From: Moringa oleifera
Taxonomy: Eukaryota; Streptophyta; Magnoliopsida; Brassicales; Moringaceae
NCBI GenBank assembly: GCA_021397835.1
Contig: JAJFZO010000407.1
Span: 5,580,001-5,644,000 of the forward strand
DNA length: 64,000 nt
Direction: 5' to 3'
Positions 20,901 through 34,097 of the stretch are shown in pieces. Positions within the stretch are counted from its first letter, which is position 1; each line of letters starts with the position of its first letter. Below the pieces are notes generated by a model. The model was not told the DNA's origin and did no database searches. It was given only the letters and a program-made list of their open reading frames with translations. The position numbers were made by a program, and so were the translations under genes.

Positions 20901-23900
20901 ATTGGAAAAGGGAAATTCATTTTTGGTAGTCTTGGTGGTTCAAGTGAAGATCATGGTACACAGAGTTTTTCGTCTGTTAGTGATGCAAGAACGAGTATTG
21001 ACTTAGAGAATGCTAGGAGTTCAATGCTGGAAAGTAACACAAAAAGTCCTAGTGAAATTGATTCAGTAGCCTGCAGCTCTGCAGGTTTCGATGAGATTGC
21101 AGTAAAAGGAGATTGTACGGCAGAATTTTCTGCATTACATGTCTTGAATCTGTCTGATTGGCCAGACATTAGTTATGATGTTAGTTCCCAAGATGTATCT
21201 GTTCACATTCCATTACATCGGTTGCTTTCCTTGCTTTTACAAAAAGCATTAAGAAGGGCTTATGGTGAATCTGCAGTGCTACATATGATTAGTGCAAGTG
21301 CTTCAAGTCCATTATCCAAGATTTATATGGATTTTTTTGGACGTTTCCTTGGGGGCTGCCACCCAAATGGGTTTTCTTCATTTGTTATGGAGCATCCTTT
21401 GCGAATTAGGGTATTTTGTGCTGAGGTTAATGCTGGAATGTGGCGGAGAAATGGGGATGCTGCCTTAGTATCTTGTGAATTGTATCGTTCAGTGCGCTGG
21501 TGTGTACAAGTGTCCCGTCCATGATAATTGAGGAACAATATCTTGCTTACCTTGCAAATTTTGTCTGTGTGTTTCATCTTCTTTTTATTTTGTGTGGATG
21601 GCCCACATTGAATTTGGTTTAAGAGAAATTGTTGCTAAGCCTACTTCCTAATCTTTCTTTTTCAATTGTTGCAGGTCCGAACTGGATCTAGATCTTGATC
21701 TATTTCTGCTGCAGTGCTGTGCTGCATTAGGTCCGGCTGATCTTTACATCAAAAGAATTCTGGAACGCTTTGGGCTTTCGAGCTACCTTTCTTTGAGTCT
21801 TGAAAGATCAAGCAAGTATGTATTCTTGCCTCCTATCTGATATAGTTGAATGCTTCATGTAGATTCTTTTTTTTTAGTATTTATTGGAGGCACGGGATCC
21901 AGAATAATAGAATTTTTTTTTCTCATAATTTCTCAATATTTTTATGTATATATGTATATGCATGTGTGTAACTTAATGTTTTGAACTTAATACCTAGTCA
22001 ATCTGGATCGATAATGTTGTCAGTTTATGCAAAATGTATCCTTTCATGATGAATACTTTGTTTTTTCATACTTTTGCTTTATTGCCTTGTTCAAACAGTT
22101 CTTGTGCATGTAGCCTCTACATTGCCATTAGTGTTTTATTGTTTATTTCTTTATTGTGTAGTTTTAACTATATGCTAAAGAGGAATTCCTTTTCAGATAT
22201 GAACCAACTTTAGTTCAGGAAATGCTCGTTCTTATCATACAAATTCTACAAGAAAGACGATTTTGTGGGTTAAGTACAGCTGAAAGTTTGAGGAGAGAAT
22301 TGGTTTATAAGTTAGCCATTGGAGATGCCACCCATAGTCAATTGGTCAAATCTCTGCCTCGTGACCTCTCCAAGTCTGACCAGCTTCAGGAAATTTTGGA
22401 CAGAGTTGCTGTATACTCTCATCCATCTGGCTTTAATCAGGTTTGATTCCTGGTCTGAATATAAGTTGCGTTTTAAAGGTTGACATGCATTCAGTAGTTT
22501 GTCACATATTTGTCTGTATTGTAGGGGACTTATTCACTGCGATCATCTTGTTGGAAAGAACTGGATTTGTATCACCCTCGTTGGAACTCGAGGGATCTGC
22601 AAATAGCAGAGGAAAGATACTCGCGCTTTTGTAGTGCCTCAGCATTGACCACTCAGTTGCCCAAGTGGAGAAAGATATATTCTCCTCTCAAGGGACTCTC
22701 TAGAATAGCTACTTGTAAAGTGGCTCTTCAAATCATTCGAGCTGTGCTATTTTATGCTGTTTTTAATGATAAATCCACTGAATCACGTGCTCCAGACGGT
22801 GTTCTTATAACTGCTTTGCACTTGCTCTCACTAGCATTGGATATTTGTTTTCAGCACAGGGAGATTATTAGTCAGATATGCCACACTGAGGATTCAATTC
22901 CCATGCTAGCTTTTGCTGGTGAGGAAATTGTCGAAGGATTTAATTATGGTGTTGGTAAACAAAGCTTGCTGTCTCTTCTGGTTTTGTTGATGAGGATCCA
23001 CAAGAAGGACAGTGTTCACCACCGCCTGGAAGCTGGCAATTGTGATCTTTCTTCATGGACTGAAAGTTTGTTGAAGAAATTTGGTGAGATTGATTCTGGA
23101 TGCATGACCAAACTGCAACAACTTGCTCCTGAAGTGGTCAGTCATTTATCAGAATCCATTGCAAATCGTGATATAAATATGTCAGGATCTGCTTCTGATA
23201 GTGAAAAACGCAAGGCCAAGGCTCGTGAGAGGCAGGCAGCCGTGTTGGTGAGATACTGCTTGTAACTGTTTTTTACCCTAAATTTTTGCCAAATGGTGGA
23301 TGGATAAGTGTTTCTGTCAGTGTGTGCTAAACAGTAGAATGATAAATAGTTGTAGACAGGTCAACTGGGATGGTATGCTTAGCAGGGCAATCCTTTATTC
23401 AAGTTCTTGATTGATTCAGATAGTTTTACTGATTCAGAAGAGGGATAACTGCTCTTATCTCAATCTTCCATTTTATTTTCATTTTTTATTAGATCTGTTA
23501 CTGTCTGCTTGTTGCCAAGTAGGATCTATCTAACTTTGCAAGGATTATATGGTTTGATATACAGGCAAAAATGAAAGCTGAGCAGTCAAAATTTTTGTCT
23601 AGCATCAGTTCCAGTGGAGATGATTGTTTACAGAATGGGCTTGAAGAGAGTAATTCTGATGTAGAACCTGATTCAGAAGATACTGCACAAGTAGTTTGCT
23701 CTCTTTGCCATGATTCCAATTCGAAAACTCCTGTTTCTTTCTTAATTCTTCTTCAGGCAAGTGAAATAATTGGTGCATTTGCCGTCATTTGAGATCATTG
23801 ATAGAATAACGGGTGAGGAACTGACATTTTATCTTTTTCTTGTATCTAGAAATCTAAGCTTTTGAGCTTTGTCGACAGAGGTACTCTGTCATGGGAAAAA

Positions 23901-26900
23901 GTTCGGCTATTAGATAAAGAAAAGACTTCTATCACCACAAACAGGGTGACTGATGTACGCAGGATGGACATTTCTGCAGGAAGTTCTAGAGGGAGTTCAT
24001 CTTTGCTGTTGGTTTACCCAGCTGAGAATAATGAGTCTGCTCGTAATGAGCAGTGTGGGGAAAGAAATACCATCCTTGAATTTCTCAAGGCTCGATTGCC
24101 ATCATTGAGGAGTGCTCAAGTACCATGCACATTGAATGATGTGAGCGAGAACTCTGTACATTCCATTGAGATGCTGGAACAAGATATCTACTTACATATT
24201 CTCCGTAAAATACATGACTATATGAGATGTGAAAATCTTAGAAAAGATGATGAATGCTCTATTGCTACTGGTGGTGCTCACTCTGTCTTACTTGGTAAAT
24301 ACATTGACATTCTTTCAAGAGACGTGACAAGGAGTCCTTCTGCTTCTGAAAATTCACCTAACGATAAGGTTTCATTAGAATCTCTGTCAAAGCCGGTTTA
24401 TGATGGATTTGGCCCAGCTGATTGTGATGGAATTCATCTTTCCTCCTGTGGGCATGCTGTGCATCAGGGTTGTCTTGATCGCTATCTATTGTCGTTGAAA
24501 GAGAGGCAAGTCCATCTGGGGAAAAACTAAAATTTTACTTTTACCACAATTTGGGTCTTCTTGATTGCTTAATTTTCAAATAAGTGAAACTCCATATAGA
24601 TATATCATAAGGTAGTCTCATAGTTAGAACTTTATTGTGTTTTCTTTCCTTTATCGATTGACGAACATCTTCAGACAGTCTGAACATGTTGTAAAAAAGT
24701 ACGATGAGCTGCTAAGTGGGAACTGTGGAATGAGGTGCTAAACTGTGCTGCTTTATGTTGTGGCTTTTGCTTGACCATTTGATTATTGCAAGATAAGGAG
24801 AAGAATACAAATAATATGTAAAAGGAAAAGTAAAACAGAAAAATATGAAGCTGACATCTTTTTCTGAAGATGGTCATCAGTGAGGGTTGTATATGTAAAG
24901 ATAAGAAGGAAAAGGGACATAGAAGCTTGTATCTGTTGCTTATAAAGCTTGAAAACATCTTGTAGCAGCCTGATGAAGTTTTCTGCTCCCTCAAGGTGAA
25001 CCTGGAAAATATTTTTAGGCATCTTTATTGCATTGTGAACTGTTTTGGCTTCTCATGATCTCTACTTTGATGATGAACAGGAAGGGTAGTATTAGGTCTT
25101 AGGAAAGTTATGGTGTTCATGCATGTATTTATGTGTATGAATGTTAAGGCTTATGATATGTTTTGTACTGTGTACAAGGAATGCCAGAAGAAATGTTTTT
25201 GAAGGTGCACATATTGTGAATCCAGAACAGGTACAACATTTTTATTTTTGGTTTTTGGGTCTCTTTTCCTATAATCACCAATGGGAACCACCAGTTCTTT
25301 GATCTTTTATTTCAAACATTTTTTATTTTCCTCTTTCTCCTTTTTAATTTAGAAGTTCTTGCTTTTAATTTGTTTCTTTTGTCAGGGAGAGTTTCTGTGC
25401 CCAGTATGTCGTCTGCTGGCAAATTCAGTCTTGCCTGCAGCTCCTGGAGATTTGCATAAGGCTTGGAAGCAGCCTGTGGTTTCGAGTTTTGAGTCAGCAT
25501 CTGCTGCAGGTCCTTCAGTTACATCAAAGGAAGGAATTTATTCTCTTCGACTTCGGCATGCTTTGTGTCTCCTGCAATCTACTGCAGATGTGACTGGAAA
25601 GGATGATGTTCTTAAAGCTTTTCCCTTGCATAGAAATGACAGGAACAGGCCAGATCTTGAGTCTGTTTCTCACATGCTTTCTAGAATGTATTTTTCAGAA
25701 AAAATGGATAAAGGATCTCCCTGGGTAAGCCAGTCCATTATCATGTGGAACACTCTTAAGTACTCTCTTGTGTCAATGGAAATTGCTGCTCGTTGTGGAA
25801 GGACTAGTTTAAATTCCACCTGTGGGCTTCATCACTTGTATAGGGAACTTAAATCTTCAAGTGGATATATCTTGTCCTTGTTATTAAAAGTTATCCAAAA
25901 TACACGAAGTAAAAATTCTCTTCATGTGCTTCAAAGATTCAGGGGACTTCAGCTCTTTGCAGAGTCTATTTGTTCTGGGATTTCTGTTGATTATCCAAAT
26001 CATGTAAATGGACGAGAAGGTACGCATCTTGCCTCAGATAGAGATGTGTATTGGTTGAGTAATTATTTTCCATGAGGATTGACAAATAGCAGTCAAATAG
26101 TAAATGCTGGCAGTTGGATTTAAGCAATTGTATATTGTTAAAATCAACTTTTAACTCGAAGTATATTCTCATTGTAGTTTATATCTTTCTGGGATTCTTG
26201 CCAAGCACTTGTTTTAGATTGGCCATGAGTTATCATCCGTAAGATTAAGGCTGTCTCACATCCTGAAGAGTAGGATATAGGGGCATGCAGAGGTCTGAGG
26301 AAAAGCCTTTTTTTTTTTTCTCGCTAATGTTGTTATCATTTGATCCAAACAGTGTTCCATTAGACAGGAAGAGATTTGATAAATACTGATAACTCTTTGG
26401 TGGAGTATTAGAACAGAAAAATCCATTAGACAATGAACTATTGGATATAAACCATTTGTGGCGATGAGTCAACAATATGCTGAAGGCATGGTACCAAGCA
26501 AATCTAATGATGTTTTTTCTTTCTAATGTTAGCATGTTGTAGGTTATAAACTATCTTGTTTTGTCCTTTACCTGCAGTTTTGCTTCAGCAGAAAAGTTGT
26601 GTTATATTCTATTTGTGAGCCGTTATTTGCAAAAGTTTGCACAAGAAAGCTGTTAAACTATAAAGTGGGTCATCGGGCTATATTCTTCCTGAAAGCAATT
26701 AATCAAATTTTGCTTGAAAGGGCAACAGATCCATGTTCAATTTGCAATGAGAACCATGCAAGATTCATCAAACTTTGGAATTTGATTGTTTATTATTTTA
26801 GGAATACTTCATTTTAGATTTTGCTAGTTTGTCATCAATTGTGTGCTTTGCAGGTAACATGCTAGGTTTTCTGAAACATGTGCATGTGGAAGTATCATCT

Positions 26901-29900
26901 GTTGATATTCAATTTTGGAATCGGGCATCTGATCCTGTTCTTGCACGTGACCCATTTTCATCATTGATGTGGGTTCTCTTTTGTCTTCCATGCCCTTTTA
27001 TATATTGCAAGGACTCATTTTTAGCCCTTGTGCATATGTTCTATGTTGTCTCTGTAATCCAGGTACCTGTTAGTACTCTTTTTTCAAAAAAATATTAATA
27101 CAGTATGTTACAGACCGAGTTTCCTAATCATAACGTTCTCAAATGCAGGCTGTAATTACATATTGTGCCAAGGACCTGTGCTATGTTGGTGAATTAGATT
27201 TTGAAGATTGCTTACTTACTGACATCACCAAAGTTCTGAGGGAATCTGGAGGTGCCCAACATTATTTTGTTTCAAACTATATCAGCTCTTCTTCTGATAT
27301 TAAGGATACAATCCGAAAGTTGAGTGCCCCATATTTGCGAAGGTGTGCATTGCTGTGGGAGTTACTGAACTCCTCTGCTGCAGCACCATTCCATGATAGA
27401 GATTGTGTTTTGGATGCATCATCTCATGCAGCCAGGGACATGATCTATAGAGTCAACGATACATTGTCTGAGCTCAGTGAAGTACAAGAGCTGGAGAAGA
27501 CTTTTGAGATTCCACCAATTGATGTTGTCTTAAAAGAAGAATTGTTACATTCATTAGCCTTGAAATGGTTCCATCATTTTCAGAGGGAATTTGACGATGG
27601 TAGGCTTCAAGGGTTTTTGTACTCCACCCCTGCTGTTCCGTTCAGGTTAATGGATCTGCCCCATGTTTATCATGATCTGTTGCAAAGGTTTGTTATTATG
27701 TGACTCTAGATTTTCTGAAAGTGGCTTTCTTTTGTGAGAATCATTTTTGTTAACAGGAAAATGTGTGCTTCATTAGGTATATAAAACAAAGCTGCCCTGA
27801 TTGCAAATCTAGTATTGGCGAGCCAGCATTATGCCTGTTGTGTGGTAGATTATGCTCTCCAAGTTTTAACTCATGCTGCAGGTATATGTTTCAGTCATTC
27901 TTAATTTCTTTTTTCAGTGAATTATGTGCTCAACATATGTGACTGTTTTGGAGGAAAACCTGTTATCTTTTCGTGCATAGACTTGCTAAACAAAAGTTGA
28001 CAACTTTTACTGTTTTTTCGCAGGGAAAGCGGATGCCAAACTCATGCAATGGTTTGTGGTGCTGGTATTGGTGTATTTCTGTCAATCAGGGTATCCTATC
28101 TCTTTCATTCTTTTGTCTGGATTCAGACTGCAATCTCTCATGTTTATTGTTCTTGTGAGCTCTCCTTTTCCTTTCTGTTTTTTGTCCTGATATCATGATG
28201 ACCTATAGTTTCCAATTTTTTTAAAAAATAGAGAACGACAGTTTTACTACAAAGATGTGCGCGGCAATCTCATTGGCCATCTCCTTATTTGGATGCATTT
28301 GGTGAAGAGGTAATTGGCTTCACACCTTCCTGCCAGATCATTGTTTCTCTGTCTATCTGGTTGTCACTCAGCAAGGTAGAAAAAATATGAAGCTGTCTTT
28401 GTTCTAGGTGCTTTGAGATGATGTGAGAATGTAGGCATCCAGCGAAACTGTGCAATCAAAATCTCAATGAAAAAAGAAATCGCAGATGATAATTACCAAT
28501 TCAAAATTTTCAGTGAAGTTCATGGTCTCCTTGGAGCAGTGGCTTCATGATTCACACTGATGATCACCGGGATAGCAGTAGAGCTGCTTACTTGACCCTT
28601 CTGCACATACTGGATGCAAAAATTTGGCCTTGATCTAGCCTCGGCGGGGGGGGCGGGTGGGGTGGTAGTGGTGGTGTTTGATTGGCAGTGTCATGTATAT
28701 CGCTTTATTTATTTGTCTTGCTCTTTAATTCCTTGCAGCATTTTTTCTTTGAAAGTAATTTTTTTTGTAGAATTTACGTTAAAGTGTAATGAAGCTAATT
28801 AGAACAGCTAGGTCTCCGTGCTAAATGTGGGAATAAGGACTAAAATCCCTTGGGTAAAGAAACAATGTCGAATATGCAGAACTCTGTCCTTAAGATCATT
28901 TACTATCAATCAGGACCTTCTGCAATGAGAGGAGAGAGCGGAAGTGCGTCTAAGAGAGCGAGGGGGTGGGTTGATGGTTCGCCATGGGTGTATAAGGTTA
29001 AATAGAGAGGAAGGGGTTTGAAGTAGTGATGGGAGGTAGGATCGAGAGGAGTTGGTGGGAGACTGAATGTAGCAGGGGGCGGAGGTCTTCCATTTTTTTG
29101 AGTCAGGGGTAGATGGATTGGCTGGAAGCTTCTATTATGTCAATGGCTTCGATGAAGGAGACTTCTAGTAAGAGGGAATGAAGGGGTGATGGACCAATCT
29201 TCTTTTGTCGATTGAAGGGAACCATCGGAGGCATTTCCCGAAACTTGTGGAGTTTTAAGGATACTAATCTATAGCGTTGAAGGTGCTAAGAGAGTGGAGA
29301 AGGCCATCGAATCTTCCATGCGTGATTGGGGGGATTTTAATATGGTGTTGTATGCATATGAAAGAATGAGAGGCACAATGGAGGAAGGACAAGCAATGCG
29401 GAGTTCTGTGGGATTGTGTTGGAACTTCAAGTTTTAGATATATCGCTTTTGGGAGGAGAATTCACATGTTTGCACCTTCAGAAAAACCCTACTTGGTCGA
29501 GAATAAGTTTTTTATTTCTAGCCATTAGGAAGAGAAGTTTTCACGTACGAGTCAAAGTCTTTTTCCTAGGTTGCATCCGACCATAATCCTATTATTCTTG
29601 AGATGGATTGGATTATTTGGGGGTTACCTCCATTTCGATTTGAAAATATAGGGGTTAAGATAAAGGGAGACAACGATCTTGTCAAGAGATGGTGGAAGGA
29701 AAAAGAAAAAAAAAAAAGGTAGTGGACATGTGAGTTATGGTGTGGCATGCAAATTAAAAGAATTGAAGACTAATTTAAAAATGTGGAATAAAGACTAATT
29801 CGAGGATGTTGGGAGAAGGGAGGAAAGCTTATGGAGGGATTTAGCGGAGGTGGAAGAGAAGGAAAAGCTTGGTGTGGGTATAAAGGAGTTGAAAGCAATG

Positions 29901-32900
29901 AGGGTGAAGATTTGTAAAAAGGTTGATTAAAGTTCTAAAAATGGAGGAAATATCACGGAGACCAAAATCAACGACACTTTGGCTAAAAGAAGGCGATCAA
30001 AATACTAGTTTCCTTCATCGCACGACAAATTTATATCGAAGGTGCAACTTTATTAGGTCGATGGAATTTGAAAAGAAGAGTTAACAATTATTATAAACAA
30101 CTATATAGTGAGCAATTAGAACGGAGACTGGCACTTGACTGATGGGAATTCAATGGGATAGAAAATGATTTGCAAAAAAAGTTGGAGAGATCATGCGAGG
30201 AGGACGACGTATTTATGGTACTCAAGGTTTGTGAAGGGGATAAAGCACAAGGCTCGGACGGATTCACCTTGGCTTTCACTTTTTTTGGTGATGATTCCAA
30301 AGAAGATGGGGGCTAGCAACATCAAAACTGCCCAATCAGTCTTGTGAGGGGGGTTTACAAGCTAGTAGCAAATGTCCTATCAAGGAGATTCAAAGAAGTA
30401 ATGGAGAAAGTAATTAGTCCAAGCTAAAATGCTTTTATGGCTGGAAGGTAAATTCTTGATGTGTCATTGATTGCAAATGAAGTTGTTGATCAATAAGCTA
30501 AAAAAGGAGAAAAAGAGGTAATATTTAAGTTGAACATGGAGAAAGTGGATGATCATGTAGCTTGGGACTTTGTCATTTACATGTTGAAAATGGTGGGTTA
30601 TGGTGAGAGGTGTTGTTGTTAGATCAATTGGTGTGTTTCTACGCTTTCTTTCTCTACTTTGGTGAATGGAAGTCCTAATTTTTTCAAATCTACTGGGGAG
30701 CTTCGGCAAGGGGACTCATTGTCATCACTTGTGTTTTTATGTGATGGAGGCTTTTGATAGAATGCTTGTAAAGGCATTACAAAGTGGAATTTTAAAGGGT
30801 TTTAAAGTAGGTAGATAAGGTTCGAAGTCGGAGAATGTTCACCTCTTGATCGTCGATGACACTTATTATTTTCTGTGGGGTGGAAGAGGAGCAATTGATC
30901 AATTTAGAAGTGTTCTCCTATACTTCGAGGCTGTTTCCTGGTTGAAGGTTAATTTGAAAAAGAGGATGGTGATCAACTTGTCAAATTGTTGGGGTGCGAG
31001 TTGGGTTCCTTCCCAATACAATATCTAGGACTGCCTTTTGGTACTAAATGCAAGGAATCGTCATTGTGGAATTCGGTGATAGAGAGGTTTGAAAGGTGAC
31101 TAGACGGGTGGAAGAGGCAATATCTCTAGAAGGGGGGAAGATTAATACTCTTAGAAAGCACTCTCTCAAGTGTTCCAGTTTACTATATGTCATTGTTTTT
31201 AATGCCCAAGATGATATCAAGGAAGTGAGAACAATTGCAAAGGCACTTTCTACAGGAAGACTCAGGTGATGAGTTCAAACACTATCTTATTAGATGAGAG
31301 ATTGTGAAGCAACCGTTGTGTAATTGGGGACTTGGGGTTAAACTCTTACCTTCTTTTTAATAAGGCCCTCTTTGGGAAATGGCTTTGGAGATTCATGGTG
31401 GAGGAAGTCTATTAGGAAGGTGGTGGGAGCAAGGTATGGGGTAATGGAGGGGGTTGGGCGACTAGGTTGGGAAATGAAAGCTATGGTACCGGTGTTTGGA
31501 AAGCCATTAGAGAACGGTGGGAGGAGTTCTTATCATTTGTGAGATTCAGGATTGGGAGGGGTAACATCATTAAGTTTTGGCAAGACTTGTGGTGTGGTGA
31601 TAGACCACTTGTGGAGACCTTTCGGAAAATGTATCGTCTTCCATGCAGCAAAGAGGCGTGAGTAAAGTGACTATTTTGCTTCACATGGCCAAGAGGTCCA
31701 TGGGAGGTGGGTTTTAGGAGGAATGTTCAGGATTGGAAAGTGGAAATGGTAGAGCAGTTCTTGGAGCATACTTACAAAGTAAAACCAGATTTGAGAAAGA
31801 AGGATGAGGTGGTTTGGAGTGGGCACAAGGTGGGGAAGTTCTTGGTAGAGTCTTTCTTTAGGGAGATTGAGGATGACCAGGAAAGGGAGGTGGTCACAAG
31901 AATTCCTCGGAAACTAATATGGAAGGCAGGAGCACCTACTAAGGTGACATTTTTCGCATGGGAGGCAGCTTGGGGCAGGCCTCTAACTCTTTATGATCTG
32001 TGGAAAAGAGGTCTCACACTACCAAACAGATGTTTCTTACGCAAGGAACAGGGAAAGACTGTGAACCATTTGCTGATTTGGTGCTGTTGGACTAGAGAGT
32101 TATAGGAGAGTGCGCTGATTGTGATGGGTCAAGCTTGGGTGATGGCAGGATCGGTGGCAGATGAGCTAAGGACCTTGGCAGATTTGAGAAACGCAGTGGT
32201 TAGAAAGAAGGCTGCTGTGTTGATTCTGCTCCTTGTAAATGAGGAGGATCTTGTAGTGTTTATAGATGCCCTCACTTTTAGATAGGAGCTAAATCATTCA
32301 TGTATATAGGTGGCATCCCCCTGGTGCTCTATAGATGATATATATTTTTGTTTATCCCCAAAAAAAAAAAAAAAAGAGAAGAAACAATGTCAAAACTCAT
32401 AACAGTAGCATGCATGAGTCCACTGTCATCTGTCCGGGCATTTTTCTGTTCACAGTTGTGAGGGTTCAATAATCCATGCACTATTATGTTGGATAATAAA
32501 GCTAGATCCTGGGTGAAGAAAAATGGAGAATTTCTAATTTGGTATCTTTTTGCCTGAGGCCTTTTATCTATTAGTGTAGGACTTCACAGGAATTTTTGAG
32601 CAGTCTGTCCTTTATTTGTCGTTGAAGTATTGTTATGCCATGATGTGAATTAGTCTAGAGCTTGCATATTGTTGAGGTCAGCATGTTATTTGACTTACCC
32701 TGAGGGCTTCTAGCAATCTTTAGTTCTCATTTTCTAAGGCAGTTATGTTCAATGGTTCTCCTCAATGGCATGGAGAATGATGGAGATGTGTTTGAGCACC
32801 TTCAAATGGTGATATACTAAAATAACTTTCTTCTTCCAAAAGGAATAAAAAAAAAGAAAATTGAGCTTGACAGCCAGAACTTGGCATGAAAGTGATCTGT

Positions 32901-34097
32901 TAGGTGCTCGCATGAATTTGAGGTTAAGCTTCCCAGAGTGCTTGGCAGCAGCTCACCTGGGGTTTATGTAGAAAAGGTGTGAATGAGATGTACCTTATTT
33001 TAACAAGCTAAGGTACTCTCTGCTGCGTTGGTCATTGCCATGCCAAGAAGCTGATTTGGAGTGAGCTATACCTTTGCTTGTTTGACATCCATCTACTGGC
33101 TTGATCTGATTATCTCCTATGTAAAAGTCCAGCTATCGTAGACTATTATAAGATTTGCTAGATATTTCTCAAATGATTGCTACATTGTGCTTTTCTGCCA
33201 GTGATTTGATGTTCATGATTTCTTACTTTTTGCTTCTCTTGGACTGATGTTGTGCTCTTTTTCACCTCTACCTTTTGGTTACTTTAGAGGCATCATCTCA
33301 GGAAAGATGAATTAGATGTTCACAGGTCAAAAACCGTACTCTATCCTATGAATTTGGTCTAATTATACCTGCAACGTAATTAGTCTAAAATGAGAAGACG
33401 TAGGAAAATCTTATCACCTTTATACTATTCACGAAAATAAGAAGCTATTTCATCTAAGCTGAGTTGTACATTAACAGAACCGTAGACCTTGGACAACAAA
33501 TGGATCAGCCCTAAAATTTCTAGTATTTTCACAAGTGGAAGAAAGTTTGATATTGTGTTCCTAATTCATATACATACTAATCTTCTATCACATTTCTGTA
33601 TTATTATTCTAAATAATCTAATAATTTGCATTTTATGGCTTTTACTGGTGAGCTTCATTAGTGTTTGATATGTTACAGCCTTAGAGCATGTTCATTATAT
33701 GATTTTAGGGCTTGCTTTGTATTAGTTCATCATTATATTTTTCTATTGCAGGATATAGAAATGCAGAGAGGAAAACCACTATACTTGAATGAGGAACGCT
33801 ATGCTGCTCTAACATATATGGTGAGGAGGGTTTTTGTTTGGGGGGCTTCTTGTAGCGATGATGTTTTGTTTATTTCCTATGTATTCCTCCACTCATGATG
33901 ATACAAATAGGGAGTAGGACCCTCTACTTCTTGACCATTGAATTTAGAATTAAATTGATACATTCCGAAACTATGAGGTTGCTTGTATAAATTTGTTTTC
34001 AGTGATGTGGTTTCCTGCATGATAGGTTGCTTCTCATGGGCTTGACCGGAACTCGAAGGTTCTTGCACAAACTACAATTGGCTCATTCTTCATTTAA
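17989..34097 (+). CDS. PRT6: PRT6 E3 ubiquitin ligase (N-recognin, UBR family), complete
   Basis: Seventeen coding exons join in frame to a predicted 2065 aa, the usual size for plant PRT6: 17989-18048, 18802-19914, 20256-21499, 21675-21815, 22197-22440, 22525-23247, 23565-23756, 23850-24505, 25179-25230, 25386-26019, 26854-27062, 27149-27687, 27777-27881, 28024-28090, 28232-28309, 33752-33820 and 34026-34097. The UBR box is at about residues 117-187 ([26 protein letters not shown]); it binds basic N-terminal residues. A split RING is formed by [21 protein letters not shown] and CPVCRLL (about residues 1219-1485). The UBR C-terminal zinc region is SCPDCKS...CLLCGRLCS (about 1940-1970). The protein ubiquitinates N-degron substrates, including oxygen-labile group VII ERF factors in plants. 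The introns after 23756 and 24505 use GC donors. The intron 28310-33751 carries a LINE. Confidence 0.96.
28646..28662 (+). other. G-quadruplex-type motif in a PRT6 intron
   Basis: G8, C, G3, T, G4 in 17 bases: four runs of at least three G with one- to two-base loops on the sense strand, followed by a GGTGGT stretch. It lies about 340 bases after exon 15 and just before the LINE. Any folding in the transcript is inference. Confidence 0.5.
28857..28869 (+). repeat. Target-site duplication, left copy
   Basis: AAGAAACAATGTC, repeated exactly at 32379-32391. The two copies bracket the LINE. Confidence 0.85.
28870..32378 (+). mobile_element. 5'-truncated, decayed LINE (non-LTR retrotransposon) inside PRT6
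   Basis: About 3.5 kb in the same orientation as PRT6. Domain remains in order: end of the endonuclease ([15 protein letters not shown] near 29330, LLGGEFT near 29450); reverse transcriptase ([14 protein letters not shown] near 30235, then MEAFDRML near 30745, then [10 protein letters not shown] near 30845); and the zf-RVT region ([19 protein letters not shown] near 31920). Frameshifts and stops break the frame (a TAA interrupts the SPSQNAF-like motif near 30425). The element ends in an A-rich tail at 32360-32375. ORF1 and the endonuclease start are absent, as after incomplete reverse transcription. It cannot make a working protein as it stands. Confidence 0.93.
32379..32391 (+). repeat. Target-site duplication, right copy
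   Basis: AAGAAACAATGTC directly after the A-rich tail of the LINE. Identical to 28857-28869. Confidence 0.85.

Noticed and set aside
31707..32105. Open frame of 132 aa as a separate gene
   Set aside because: It is the zf-RVT end of the LINE, not a host gene.
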